From Erysipelotrichaceae bacterium (lineage in GTDB: Bacteria > Bacillota_I > Bacilli_A > Erysipelotrichales > Erysipelotrichaceae), in contig JAFRLB010000102.1 in assembly GCA_017431405.1 (NCBI GenBank), positions 1 through 35,179 of the forward strand: a DNA stretch of 35,179 bases. Direction: 5' to 3'. A program made the position numbers and the translations under genes. This document shows positions 7,622 to 15,724 of this stretch, piece by piece. A model generated the notes under the pieces. It did not search any database. It worked only from the letters and a program-made list of their open reading frames with translations, and had not been told where the DNA came from. The number at the start of each line of letters is the position of its first letter. Position 1 is the first letter of the stretch.

Positions 7622-8215
7622 TTATTCTTCCTCTTCAGGATGTCCCTTTAAGTATTCCAGTAACATTCTTGTGGCCTTGCCACGGTGTGATACTGAATTC
7701 TTATCATCAGGTGATAATTCTGCGCTTGTCTTGCCAAACTGCGGAACGATGAAAATAGGGTCATAGCCAAAGCCATTGTTGCCTCTTAATTCATCAGCTA
7801 TTTCACCTTCCATGATTCCTTCAAAAACATGCTCTTTGCCTTCATGATCGATCAGGGCAATTGCACAGGTAAACCAGGCATAGCGGTCAGTTTTATCCTT
7901 CAGTCTTTCAATGATCGTATGATTCTTATAGTCATAGTCATGACCTTCCAGATATCTTGCTGAATAGATGCCTGGCTCGCCATTTAACGCTCTGATTGAT
8001 AAACCTGAATCATCTGCTATGGTCATCATCTTTATCCTGTCATGGACGCTTCTGGCCTTTATGAGGGCATTTTCTGCGAAGGTCGTCCCTGTTTCCTCAG
8101 GATCAACATGTTCTATTTCACTTAAGTCATGAACCTTGTAACCTAAAGGTTCAAGCATTTCTCTGTATTCTCTTGTCTTATTCTTATTGCCGGTGGCAAT
8201 CATGATTTCCTTCAT
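7622..8215 (-). CDS. rdgB: XTP/dITP diphosphatase (RdgB/HAM1)
   Basis: 197 residues, the usual length. Motifs: IATGNKNKTREY (substrate entry), EETGTTFAENALIKA, ADDSGLSI, LNGEPGIYSARY, NGFGYDPIFI and the SHRGKA nucleotide clamp near the C-terminus. The enzyme hydrolyses deaminated purine triphosphates to monophosphates and keeps them out of DNA. It sits one base after the acetyltransferase gene and abuts the DUF1461 gene. Confidence 0.95.
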   Translation of the reverse strand: MKEIMIATGNKNKTREYREMLEPLGYKVHDLSEIEHVDPEETGTTFAENALIKARSVHDRIKMMTIADDSGLSIRALNGEPGIYSARYLEGHDYDYKNHTIIERLKDKTDRYAWFTCAIALIDHEGKEHVFEGIMEGEIADELRGNNGFGYDPIFIVPQFGKTSAELSPDDKNSVSHRGKATRMLLEYLKGHPEEEE

Positions 8216-8216
8216 A

Positions 8217-9029
8217 CTATACTTCCATAGGATACTTTCTTTCCAGATATTCAGCGGTGAAGTCTACGGCTTCAGCCAGTCTGAACAGCTTGCAGTCACT
8301 GTGTCCTACCTTTCCTTCCCTGACCATATTATTTAATTCCATTTTCCTGCCAATTTCAACAAATTCATCTGAATCCAGGGCAAGATCAAGATATTTTACC
8401 CATTTACGGTAGCCGTTTTCCTCAATTGCGCCACCTTGCAAGATCACCTGGCGGGCATTTGATCTGTATTCACCCAGGTGCATGGCCGTACAGCGGTCAA
8501 AGTCAACGCCCATTAGAAGAACATAACTTGGCAACTGATACATCTGGCCTAACGGTGATTCTTCCGATAAGGCATAGTCAAGAGACTGCTTCTGAGTAAT
8601 TAACTTACCGTATTTCCCATAAGTAACAAAGGCACAGCTTGGATGATATGACCGGTATGCTCCAGGCCTTCTGTTCAGGTTTTCCGCAATAGCACCCATA
8701 TTAGAAATATCAGATTCATCAGGCTTAAAAGCCGGCATGCTTTCTCTGACCTTTTTCCACAGGCTTCTATCAACCGGAGGATTTTCCCAGAATGAAGGTT
8801 CGGTATTCTCGCTGGCCTGGATCGGCATAACTACCGTACCATCAAAGCCTACCACATCAATCAAGGCATCTACTACCGTCTGGGCCCCACCGATGACATA
8901 ACCAAGAGAGCGCATTGAAGCGTGGACTTCCAATACCATTCCTTCAAGGACACCCAGCTGTCTTAAACCGTTAACGATGTCAGTTTTTGTTACGACTTCT
9001 CTTACCAGTTCCTTATTGGATGAACTCAT
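8217..9029 (-). CDS. AAC(3) family N-acetyltransferase
   Basis: 270 residues of the aminoglycoside N3-acetyltransferase fold: VLEVHASMRSLGYVIGGAQTVVDAL, FDGTVVMP, ISNMGAIAE, HPSCAFVTYGK, and the LLMGVDFDRCTAMHLGEY region. Family members acetylate amines from acetyl-CoA. Many chromosomal homologues (such as the YokD type) are not proven resistance genes, so I would not infer drug resistance. It overlaps the preceding lipoprotein gene by 17 bases and is embedded in a housekeeping operon, with no sign of recent transfer. Confidence 0.88.
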   Translation of the reverse strand: MSSSNKELVREVVTKTDIVNGLRQLGVLEGMVLEVHASMRSLGYVIGGAQTVVDALIDVVGFDGTVVMPIQASENTEPSFWENPPVDRSLWKKVRESMPAFKPDESDISNMGAIAENLNRRPGAYRSYHPSCAFVTYGKYGKLITQKQSLDYALSEESPLGQMYQLPSYVLLMGVDFDRCTAMHLGEYRSNARQVILQGGAIEENGYRKWVKYLDLALDSDEFVEIGRKMELNNMVREGKVGHSDCKLFRLAEAVDFTAEYLERKYPMEV

Positions 9030-9444
9030 ATTTCTCTAACCACCTTACCATTTCATCGTGATCCACGACACCTTCCTTCATGTCTACGCTTCTGCCTTCC
9101 AAGACAATGTAGATGGATGGTGTCAGATCAAGTTTATAAAAATAGTTATAAATGATATCCTTTACGCCTTCTGATTCATAGTCATCAGCTGGAAAATAAT
9201 AGAAAGTCAGTTCATTTTCATCTACCAGCTGTTTGACGATTGGATCAAATCTTTCGCATGATTCACAGGTTTCCGTACCGGCAAAAACGACAAAGGTCTC
9301 ACCGTTGTCAAACATTTCCTTTAGTTTCTTTTCATTTACGGTAGTGATCTTACCCATCTTGCCGTTGTAATTGCGGTTATAACCGCCAGCACAACCAGCT
9401 AAGGCAAGTAACATTACCATTAACACTGTCAGTATCTTTTTCAT
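9013..9444 (-). CDS. Thioredoxin-like lipoprotein (CESC)
   Basis: 143 residues. A lipoprotein signal ends in LALAGC, with Cys18 as the lipid site. The mature part is a small thioredoxin fold: FVVFAGTETCESCERF carries the CxxC (Cys60/Cys63), and LTPSIYIV supplies the cis-proline loop. It should be anchored on the outer face of the membrane, acting in thiol-disulfide exchange or in holding a client. It overlaps the kinase gene by four bases and the acetyltransferase gene by 17. It is paralogous in design to the lipoprotein at 10404. Confidence 0.8.
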   Translation of the reverse strand: MKKILTVLMVMLLALAGCAGGYNRNYNGKMGKITTVNEKKLKEMFDNGETFVVFAGTETCESCERFDPIVKQLVDENELTFYYFPADDYESEGVKDIIYNYFYKLDLTPSIYIVLEGRSVDMKEGVVDHDEMVRWLEKYEFIQ

Positions 9445-10400
9445 TTGTGCTCCTGTATATCAAGCTTTGCCAGTCTGGCATTTTCCTTAACTTCCTTAAA
9501 GTTATTTTCCAGTAATTCACTGCTCATGTCCGGGTTGACGGTTTCCTGACTGCCTAAGGTTATGCGGCTTGAAGCCATCGCATAGAACAGGGAATCCAGG
9601 AATGTTTTCTCATGATACTGACCATAGATGTAGCCGGCCATGAAACTGTCTCCGGCACCGGTTGTACTTACTACTTCCGTAGGAATGTTTTCGATCAGAT
9701 ATGAATCTTCCCCGTCAGAAGCTATTACACCCTTTTCACCCATGGAAATGACAATGTTTTCTACCCCGCGCTCCAAGAAGTAACGCAGATTTTCAATGCA
9801 GCCGGAAATACTGGTGCATTCGATACCTGTCATGTGAGCTGCTTCAATGTGATTTGGTTTCAGAAAATAAAGATTTTCCAGAAACGGTATGATCTTAACT
9901 GCCTTAGTCGTTGAAATAGGATCAACGAAGACGTTGTTATGACAGCTGTTGATCAGTTTAGCGATCTGTTCTTCCGTCAGATTGGTATCAAGTACGACCA
10001 GATCATTATATTCACTGTTCTTCAATACCTTGCATACTTCATCAACATCAAGGTGTGACAATATCTCCATGTCAGATACCGCAACGTTCATTTCCCCATC
10101 CGGCTGAACGATTGCCACATACAGTGATGTAGAGTATTCATCAAAATACTGACAATGATCCAGGTGCAGTTCACTGCTCAGGCAATGATTTTTAACCTGT
10201 TTGCCAAATGCATCATTGCTCAGAGCAGTCACAAAATCAACGTAACAGCCCATCTTGGCTAAATTACAGGCAATGTTATGAGCAACACCGCCAAAAGAAT
10301 AGGAAACATGTCCCGGATTGGAATCTGCCGGAACTACTTCATTAAATGAACGGGCCAGTACATCTACGTTTGCCCCACCAACAACATATATCTTTTTCAT
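9441..10400 (-). CDS. PfkB family kinase, probably pseudouridine kinase
   Basis: 319 residues of the ribokinase/PfkB family. The N-terminal motif VVGGANVDVLAR, the PADSNPG and SFGGVAHNIACNLAKMG stretch, QPDGEMNVAVSDMEIL and the C-terminal STTGAGDSFMAGYIYG (catalytic Asp, anion hole) are seen. The PADSNPG and AVSDMEI features resemble pseudouridine kinase PsuK, which makes pseudouridine 5'-phosphate. No psuG glycosidase gene is adjacent, so nucleoside or sugar specificity remains open. It lies between two thioredoxin-like lipoprotein genes. Confidence 0.8.
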   Translation of the reverse strand: MKKIYVVGGANVDVLARSFNEVVPADSNPGHVSYSFGGVAHNIACNLAKMGCYVDFVTALSNDAFGKQVKNHCLSSELHLDHCQYFDEYSTSLYVAIVQPDGEMNVAVSDMEILSHLDVDEVCKVLKNSEYNDLVVLDTNLTEEQIAKLINSCHNNVFVDPISTTKAVKIIPFLENLYFLKPNHIEAAHMTGIECTSISGCIENLRYFLERGVENIVISMGEKGVIASDGEDSYLIENIPTEVVSTTGAGDSFMAGYIYGQYHEKTFLDSLFYAMASSRITLGSQETVNPDMSSELLENNFKEVKENARLAKLDIQEHK

Positions 10401-10403
10401 AAA

Positions 10404-10955
10404 CTACTTCCTTACCAGTAATGCATCAAATTCTCTGCTTAATTGATATTCAAGACGGGCTATTTCCTTGTCCGTCATATCTCTTTCCTTGGCAGGATGG
10501 GTGTTAACGGTACCTTCATGTACATTAACGATCTTCCCTTCCTGAACATAGAATATTGAAGGAACCCATAATACCGGCTTGTCATCTTCATAGGTCACAT
10601 ATTCCTTGGCCAGATCCAGTAACTTATCCAGTCCCTCGGTATCAGAGGCAATCTCTTCACTCAGAGAATTAAGGTAATATACCTGCATTTCCTTATCATT
10701 AATGATCATGTCCAAAACAGGCATTAACCCTTCACACCATGGGCAGCCAACGTGTGACAAGACAACGATGAATGTCTTCTTTTCATCCATTAACTCAAAC
10801 ATCTTATCGAGATTAAGATAATGGAAGTTTTCGGTTTCTAACCCATAGCCTGACATGTCCATTACTTCTGTTTCGGGCTGATCATATTCAACGCTTTTAT
10901 TTCCACAGCCCGCCAGCATGAGCAGGCTGAGTAAAATTACCATAAACTTTTTCAT
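10404..10955 (-). CDS. Thioredoxin-like lipoprotein (CPWC)
   Basis: 183 residues: lipoprotein signal ending LMLAGC (Cys17), then a thioredoxin-like domain with VVLSHVGCPWCEG (Cys71/Cys74) and a cis-proline loop at LWVPSIFYV. The extra helical stretch between them (about 90-120) recalls bacteriocin-transport-accessory-type thioredoxins. It is the first gene of the seven-gene operon. There is almost no ribosome site (AGAAG, 1 base from ATG), and a -10 box lies only 8 bases upstream, so the message may be nearly leaderless. Confidence 0.8.
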   Translation of the reverse strand: MKKFMVILLSLLMLAGCGNKSVEYDQPETEVMDMSGYGLETENFHYLNLDKMFELMDEKKTFIVVLSHVGCPWCEGLMPVLDMIINDKEMQVYYLNSLSEEIASDTEGLDKLLDLAKEYVTYEDDKPVLWVPSIFYVQEGKIVNVHEGTVNTHPAKERDMTDKEIARLEYQLSREFDALLVRK

Positions 10956-10963
10956 ACTTCTAT

Positions 10964-10972
10964 ATTATCACA
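10964..10972 (-). promoter_or_regulatory. Candidate extended -10 promoter giving a near-leaderless message
   Basis: TGTGATAAT on the minus strand, with TAATAT overlapping at 10962-10967. The distance from the -10 to the ATG at 10955 is only 7-8 bases, so transcription would start at or within about two bases of the start codon. Confidence 0.45.
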
Positions 10973-10997
10973 ATTTGCTGTTTTTTATCATTTACCA

Positions 10998-11026
10998 TTG
11001 ACAGACTGCCCTGTAACCTCTATAAT
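10998..11026 (+). promoter_or_regulatory. Consensus plus-strand promoter of the RNA candidate
   Basis: TTGACA (10998-11003), exactly 17 bases, TATAAT (11021-11026). Both hexamers match the consensus perfectly. It faces right, while all neighbouring proteins are on the minus strand. The predicted start, about 11033, falls on the first base of an inverted repeat. Confidence 0.85.
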
Positions 11027-11032
11027 CATAAT

Positions 11033-11145
11033 TGTAGTTAGCCAATGCTAACTACAGTCATATATTTGTCTTATTCTTTCCTTGTCGCTTTTGAACATAA
11101 CAAAAGTAATGATAAATCCCACACTGGCATGTGGGATTTTATCTA
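11033..11145 (+). ncRNA. Candidate small regulatory RNA (about 110 nt)
   Basis: The transcript predicted from the consensus promoter would begin with a 10-bp hairpin (TGTAGTTAGC, loop CAAT, GCTAACTACA; 11033-11056). A pyrimidine-rich single-stranded stretch follows (about 11057-11087, including TTATTCTTTCCTTGTC), then a 6-bp hairpin CTTTTG/CAAAAG (11088-11106). It ends in a 10-bp terminator hairpin (11114-11139) with a TTTTATCTATTT tail. There is no plausible reading frame of length. Promoter, 5' hairpin, open C/U-rich seed and terminator together are the plan of a trans-acting small RNA. It matches no family I recognise. Confidence 0.65.
11114..11139. terminator. Bidirectional terminator between GH36 gene and RNA candidate
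   Basis: AAATCCCACA, six-base loop, TGTGGGATTT. On the minus strand it ends the galactoside operon 8 bases after the GH36 stop. On the plus strand it has a T-rich tail and would end the RNA candidate. Confidence 0.85.
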
Positions 11146-11146
11146 T

Positions 11147-12712
11147 TTATATGTCTTTTCTTATTTTTAAGCTCTTTTCTTCGCCATCGATTGTATAGCT
11201 GATCACATCGCCGCTCTTCTTATGGACTAAGTGAACATTTTTGGCACTTTCCCTTAGCTTAACGATTTCCTTGAATTCCTTTATCTTCTTTTCATCGTAG
11301 TTAGCCGGGTTATCACTGGTCAATAATATGCCATCCATTAAGGCACCGACACTGTAAAGATATTTCTTTTCAGCCGGTGTTAACTCAATGTTATCTTCTC
11401 TTAAGAAGAATACATCAGGGTCATTGATCCAGGCTCTGTTATTCAACTGACGGCGATACAGGGTATTGTCAATTGAGTGACTTGTAGAAACTCTTTCCCT
11501 GTGAGCATACTGCATGATTTTCTTATCGTTCCAGTCAAGCGAAACGTCACAGCCGATTCTACAGTAGTCAACCAAGCCAAATGCCGGCATCAGAGGTACG
11601 CCACAGCCTAAGATCAGCTTATCCTTACATACTTCTCTTAAAAGTTTCATGGCATCGATCATCTTGCCAGCTCTGCTTCTGGTCTTTGACGGGAATGGTG
11701 CAGCGGCATATAGGAAGTCCAGCTTAACAAGGTCAAAGCCCCATTCATCAAATACTCTCTTGAATACTTTTATGATGTGCTTGACTACTTCCGGATTATC
11801 CAGATCAAGAGAATAGAAACCGCCCCAGTTTGAACCGTTTAACCAATTCTTGCCATTTACCTTTAACAGCCAGTCCTGATGTTTCTGATAGATCTCTGAC
11901 TTCTTGGTACAGACAAACGGTGCCAGCCAGATACCGGCTAAATATCCCTGTTCATGGATCTTGTCGCATACTGACTTCATGCCGTTAGGGAACTTGGTCT
12001 TATCAGGTTCAAGCCAGTCACCTACTGTTGGCTCCCAGCCATCATCAACCTGGAATAAGTTACCCTTAATTAGTACTTTCTTACAGCCTTCCAGATCTTC
12101 CAGAATGGTCTGTTCGCTGATGGCCTCATAACGGTTATACCAGCTTGAATATCCTACTAATCTCTTTACATGCGGTGGTTCAATGCCTAACTGCTTAAAC
12201 CAGCCGTCAAATACTTCATCTTCGCTTCCTTCCTGATAATACAGGTCAAAGGCATGGAAACTGCCGTTCTGTTTCAAACCTTCGCAGTCTCTGGTGATCT
12301 CCAGCTTATTTGTCTTACAGCTGTAGCGGAAGATCGTATAACCAGGATCTTCATCAAGTGAGGCAAACAGTTTGAACTTGTCGCCATCACGGAAGTAGCA
12401 GTATGAGAAGCCATGGAAAATGCCCTTCTTTCTTTCATACTTTACAAAGTGATAATCGGCATATCTGTCCAGGGCAAATCTTCTTACCAGTACTCTTGGA
12501 AGTCTGGCAGGATAAATGGCATCCTGATCAGTATACTCAGGGCTCCAGCTCCAGGACTGATAACCGTTGAAATAGACCTTTTCACTCATTGGCACGGTCA
12601 TTTCAGCCTTGCATCTGGTAATTGTTTCATCATTCATTTCAACCGTAATGTGGTTGACTCTCTCCAGTTCTGTTTCTCCTCTGGAATCATTAACTACCCA
12701 CTTAAGTTTCAT
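11147..12712 (-). CDS. GH36-type alpha-galactosidase
   Basis: 521 residues, cytoplasmic (no signal). A beta-sandwich N-terminal part (YFNGYQSWSWSPEY) precedes a (beta/alpha)8 barrel with QVDDGWEPTVGDW, AGIWLAPFVC, LVKLDFLYAA (nucleophile Asp332) and CRIGCDVSLDW (acid/base Asp389). These are hallmarks of clan GH-D, family 36. It is shorter than the classical 700-residue enzymes and fits a compact melibiase subgroup. The likely reaction is release of terminal alpha-galactose; exact substrate is not shown. It starts 6 bases after the GH2 stop, using AAGGA, and is the last gene of the TetR-GH2-GH36 operon. Confidence 0.85.
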   Translation of the reverse strand: MKLKWVVNDSRGETELERVNHITVEMNDETITRCKAEMTVPMSEKVYFNGYQSWSWSPEYTDQDAIYPARLPRVLVRRFALDRYADYHFVKYERKKGIFHGFSYCYFRDGDKFKLFASLDEDPGYTIFRYSCKTNKLEITRDCEGLKQNGSFHAFDLYYQEGSEDEVFDGWFKQLGIEPPHVKRLVGYSSWYNRYEAISEQTILEDLEGCKKVLIKGNLFQVDDGWEPTVGDWLEPDKTKFPNGMKSVCDKIHEQGYLAGIWLAPFVCTKKSEIYQKHQDWLLKVNGKNWLNGSNWGGFYSLDLDNPEVVKHIIKVFKRVFDEWGFDLVKLDFLYAAAPFPSKTRSRAGKMIDAMKLLREVCKDKLILGCGVPLMPAFGLVDYCRIGCDVSLDWNDKKIMQYAHRERVSTSHSIDNTLYRRQLNNRAWINDPDVFFLREDNIELTPAEKKYLYSVGALMDGILLTSDNPANYDEKKIKEFKEIVKLRESAKNVHLVHKKSGDVISYTIDGEEKSLKIRKDI

Positions 12713-12718
12713 TTTATT

Positions 12719-15049
12719 CTATTCCTTTACTGTATATTCAATTACTACCGGTTCAAGTCCTTGAGCGGAAACGGTGAGTTTGCCCTTTCCAGCCTTGCCA
12801 ACTGTTCTGACGAAGCTGCCTGTCATGCCGCCTTCAGCCGTAGCTGTATCAGGTCCGACTACTTCAATGTCACCTTCGGCAGTGAACTTGATCGGTAACT
12901 GAGCATATGGTGCAATGTTGTCATATTCATCAAGAACTCTGACTCTGATGGCTGCCATGTCATAGGTATCATTATCAGTTAATTCAGTGCTACTGTTCTT
13001 TACTTCCAGATGAAGCTTGCTGCTTGGACACAAGGTTCTTGAAACAACTACTTCACCATTCTTAATGCCGTCAAATCTCCAAACCGTGGCTTCCCCGCCC
13101 CAGTTACCGACGTACTTGCCAAATAATTCAACGCCATCAGAATATTTCAGTTTATACTTCACCATGGCATAACCCATCTTGGCCTTATCCTTCAGAGGCA
13201 TTGAGTTAACGCCATGCTTGGCTGCTGATAACAGACAGTCATGTAAAAGTTTTTCTTTATCACCGGTAAAGCCTTCATTGGCTTCAAGTAACTTACCGAT
13301 GGTATCATCGATCAGTAACGGTCCATGTTTCAACGCCTTGAATTCAGAATTCTTGAATTCCTTAACAAAGACATCATTCTTATATAACTTAACGCTGTCG
13401 GCGTTAGTGAATACGTAGAAGCTTCCGACGTTGCCGCCTGGATAGTCACCGATATCCATTGAGGTACCTACTTCCAGAACATTGTTTACATCACCCTGTG
13501 AAGCATAAACACTGCTGGCAAGCTTTGGATTTCTGAAGGCATCCATTACGCCATGGTAACAGACCCTATCGCCACTTCCGAAGTCCTTATGAGTAGGATA
13601 GTCGAACATGCACCACTGGAATACACCGGCATGTTCCCCACTGCCTAAAGCCGCATTCATGACTCTGGCATGTCTTAAGGCATGTTCCTGTCTTAATGAC
13701 CACTTGTCAAATGACTTGGTTGGGAACATGTGACCGTTTGCTTCAGAAATCAGATATGACTTCTTCATGTCAGGAGTAATGTCCTTTTTCTTTCTGGCAC
13801 CAGGATTGTTTCCGGTATGTGAGAAATCGTTAAAGGCATATACATCTTCTAATAATGAGCTCTTTTCCAGATATCTTACACCTGAAGTAGGTCTGGTCGT
13901 ATCTAACTGGTGAGCGATCTGGTTAGTTGCAGTATAGAATTCATCATCATCCTGACTTTCATTGATTCTTACACCCCATAAGACGATTGAAGGATGATTA
14001 CGGTACTGTAAGATCATTTCACGGACGTGCTGACAAGCGACTTTCTTCCATTCCAAATCACCGACATGCTGCCAGCCAGGTATTTCGGTAAATACCAGTA
14101 AACCCATCTCATCACAGGCATCAATGAAGGCCTGAGATTGTGGATAGTGAGAAGTTCTTACGGCATTACAGCACAGTTCTTCCTTTAGGATTCTGGCATC
14201 TTCAACCTGTAATGAATCACTTACGGCATAACCGACATATGGATAAGCCTGATGTCTGTCCAAGCCTCTCATGACCATTCTTACGCCATTGAGATAGAAG
14301 CCATCAGCCTTGAACTCGATTACTCTGAAACCGAATCTGGTACTTCTTACAGCGCCATTTTCCAGTTCAACTTCACAGATATACAGATTTGGATGATCAA
14401 CATCCCATAAATCAGGATTTTCAACACTGAAGGTATGATCGTTTTCCTTTGTCTTTACGGCTCTTAAAACTGTACCGTCTTCCTTCCTGATGGTAATCGT
14501 CTTTTCCAGATTCTCATCCCCGTCAATGGTTGTCTTTACGTTAACGGTATTCAAACTTGGAGTTGAAACGAAAATGTCGGAAATGTAGTCCTTTTCCTGA
14601 ATGTCCAGCCATACAGGTCTGTAAATGCCGCCATAGGTCAGATAGTCAATGACAAAGCCGAATGGTGGAATCGTTCCATTCTCGGTACTGTCAAGCTTAA
14701 CCGCAACATCACATTTTTCACCAGGAACTACGTGGTTTGTTATTTCAACACGGAAAGCAGTATAACCGCCCTTATGAGTCTGTAACTCAATACCGTTAAC
14801 ATATACGGTAGCGATGTGAGCAGCCCCGTCAAACTGCAGGAAGACTCTCTTGCCTTCAGCCTTTTTAGGAACAGAGATCCTGCGTCTGTAACCGCTGATC
14901 ATCTGGTAATCCTTTTCATTGATGTAGTGCTGAGGCAACATCTTTACAGTGTGAGGAATTCTCACTTTTTCATTCTTACCGTCTTTCCATCTCAGGAAAC
15001 TCTCACTCCATTCAGGAGTAAACTCCCAGTTATTGTTCAAAGCTATCAT
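12719..15049 (-). CDS. GH2 family beta-galactosidase/beta-glucuronidase
   Basis: 776 residues, no signal peptide. Domains in order: sugar-binding jelly roll (about 40-155, DGAAHIATVYVNG, YGGIYRPVWL), immunoglobulin-like domain (about 160-245), TIM barrel (about 250-540) and C-terminal beta domains. Catalytic residues: Glu364 in WGVRINES (acid/base) and Glu436 in LISEANGHM (nucleophile). Family members cut beta-galactosides, beta-glucuronides or beta-mannosides; I cannot decide, though the neighbouring alpha-galactosidase suggests mixed galactosides. The start is ATG at 15049, 7 bases after GGAG. It overlaps the TetR gene by 20 bases. Confidence 0.88.
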   Translation of the reverse strand: MIALNNNWEFTPEWSESFLRWKDGKNEKVRIPHTVKMLPQHYINEKDYQMISGYRRRISVPKKAEGKRVFLQFDGAAHIATVYVNGIELQTHKGGYTAFRVEITNHVVPGEKCDVAVKLDSTENGTIPPFGFVIDYLTYGGIYRPVWLDIQEKDYISDIFVSTPSLNTVNVKTTIDGDENLEKTITIRKEDGTVLRAVKTKENDHTFSVENPDLWDVDHPNLYICEVELENGAVRSTRFGFRVIEFKADGFYLNGVRMVMRGLDRHQAYPYVGYAVSDSLQVEDARILKEELCCNAVRTSHYPQSQAFIDACDEMGLLVFTEIPGWQHVGDLEWKKVACQHVREMILQYRNHPSIVLWGVRINESQDDDEFYTATNQIAHQLDTTRPTSGVRYLEKSSLLEDVYAFNDFSHTGNNPGARKKKDITPDMKKSYLISEANGHMFPTKSFDKWSLRQEHALRHARVMNAALGSGEHAGVFQWCMFDYPTHKDFGSGDRVCYHGVMDAFRNPKLASSVYASQGDVNNVLEVGTSMDIGDYPGGNVGSFYVFTNADSVKLYKNDVFVKEFKNSEFKALKHGPLLIDDTIGKLLEANEGFTGDKEKLLHDCLLSAAKHGVNSMPLKDKAKMGYAMVKYKLKYSDGVELFGKYVGNWGGEATVWRFDGIKNGEVVVSRTLCPSSKLHLEVKNSSTELTDNDTYDMAAIRVRVLDEYDNIAPYAQLPIKFTAEGDIEVVGPDTATAEGGMTGSFVRTVGKAGKGKLTVSAQGLEPVVIEYTVKE

Positions 15050-15608
15050 AATCATTCTCCTTAATTCCATTAATTATTATGTTAACCATGCTGTCCAATG
15101 CGTCAGCATAGCTGATATCATTTTCTTCCAGTAAGCCGTCATTAATGAATGAACTGATGCTGGAGGCAACCATTGTCTTTAATATCGGTATTTCAACCTT
15201 TTTCAGATAGTGCTTACTTACTCCTTCATCAAGTAATTCAATGACCGGCTCCCAGCCTGCTTCCAGATAATACCTTACCCTTTCATATACCTGTGGATAC
15301 TTTTCCTTTATGCCTTCAAGCTGTCTGAAATCAGTATTCATCATTTTGTCAGGCAAGATGATCATCACCTTCTTCAGTTTTTCATAAAACGGCAGATCTT
15401 CATTCAGAATGTTTTTCTTACGCTGATAGATTGCCGCAAAGGCAGCATCAGTCATTTCCAGTAATAACTCTTCCTTGCATGAAAAACAGACATATATAGT
15501 TTTCTTACTAATATGAATCTTTTCACATATGTCATCTAAGGTAAACTTAAGGCCTTTAGTGTCAAATAATTCACTGGCGACCTCTATTATCTGTTGTCTA
15601 AGTTCCAT
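15030..15608 (-). CDS. TetR family regulator of the galactoside operon
   Basis: 192 residues. The N-terminal helix-turn-helix is clear: QQIIEVASELFDTKGLKFTLDDICEKIHISKKTIYVCFSCKEELL in overview, residues about 4-50. The rest is the helical ligand-binding and dimer domain. The start is ATG at 15608, with GGAGG 4 bases upstream; longer forms start inside the operator and have no ribosome site. It is the first gene of the operon it probably represses, and its end overlaps the GH2 start. The inducer is unknown, perhaps a sugar. Confidence 0.88.
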   Translation of the reverse strand: MELRQQIIEVASELFDTKGLKFTLDDICEKIHISKKTIYVCFSCKEELLLEMTDAAFAAIYQRKKNILNEDLPFYEKLKKVMIILPDKMMNTDFRQLEGIKEKYPQVYERVRYYLEAGWEPVIELLDEGVSKHYLKKVEIPILKTMVASSISSFINDGLLEENDISYADALDSMVNIIINGIKENDYDSFEQ

Positions 15609-15617
15609 TATTCCTCC

Positions 15618-15646
15618 GGAAACTGAAACGTCCCTCTTCAGTTTCC
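15618..15646. promoter_or_regulatory. Operator candidate for the TetR regulator
   Basis: Perfect 10-bp arms GGAAACTGAA and TTCAGTTTCC with a 9-base centre. It abuts the -10 box (15647-15652), spanning the transcription start, and ends 5 bases before the GGAGG, the classic place for repression by a TetR dimer. Confidence 0.75.
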
Positions 15647-15675
15647 ATACTACCACAATATAACCTTAAACTCAA
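15647..15675 (-). promoter_or_regulatory. Promoter of TetR-GH2-GH36 operon
   Basis: TTGAGT (15670-15675), 17-base spacer, TAGTAT (15647-15652), read on the minus strand. The -10 is the same hexamer as in the rRNA promoter. Confidence 0.75.
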
Positions 15676-15700
15676 TTACCATTTAATAGATTAACAGCGT

Positions 15701-15724
15701 AAAAAAACAGTTATTTACTAACTG
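15701..15724 (-). terminator. Terminator after deoC
   Basis: CAGTTA, five-base loop, TAACTG, then seven Ts on the minus strand. The deoC stop codon lies in the loop. Confidence 0.88.

Noticed and set aside
8217..9029. AAC(3) family gene as an acquired aminoglycoside resistance gene
   Set aside because: It lies within an overlapping housekeeping operon with the same base use as its neighbours and no mobile element is near; family membership alone does not show resistance.
12413..12898. Plus-strand frame of 161 codons across the GH2/GH36 junction
   Set aside because: Antisense to two clear glycosidase genes, with no ribosome site.
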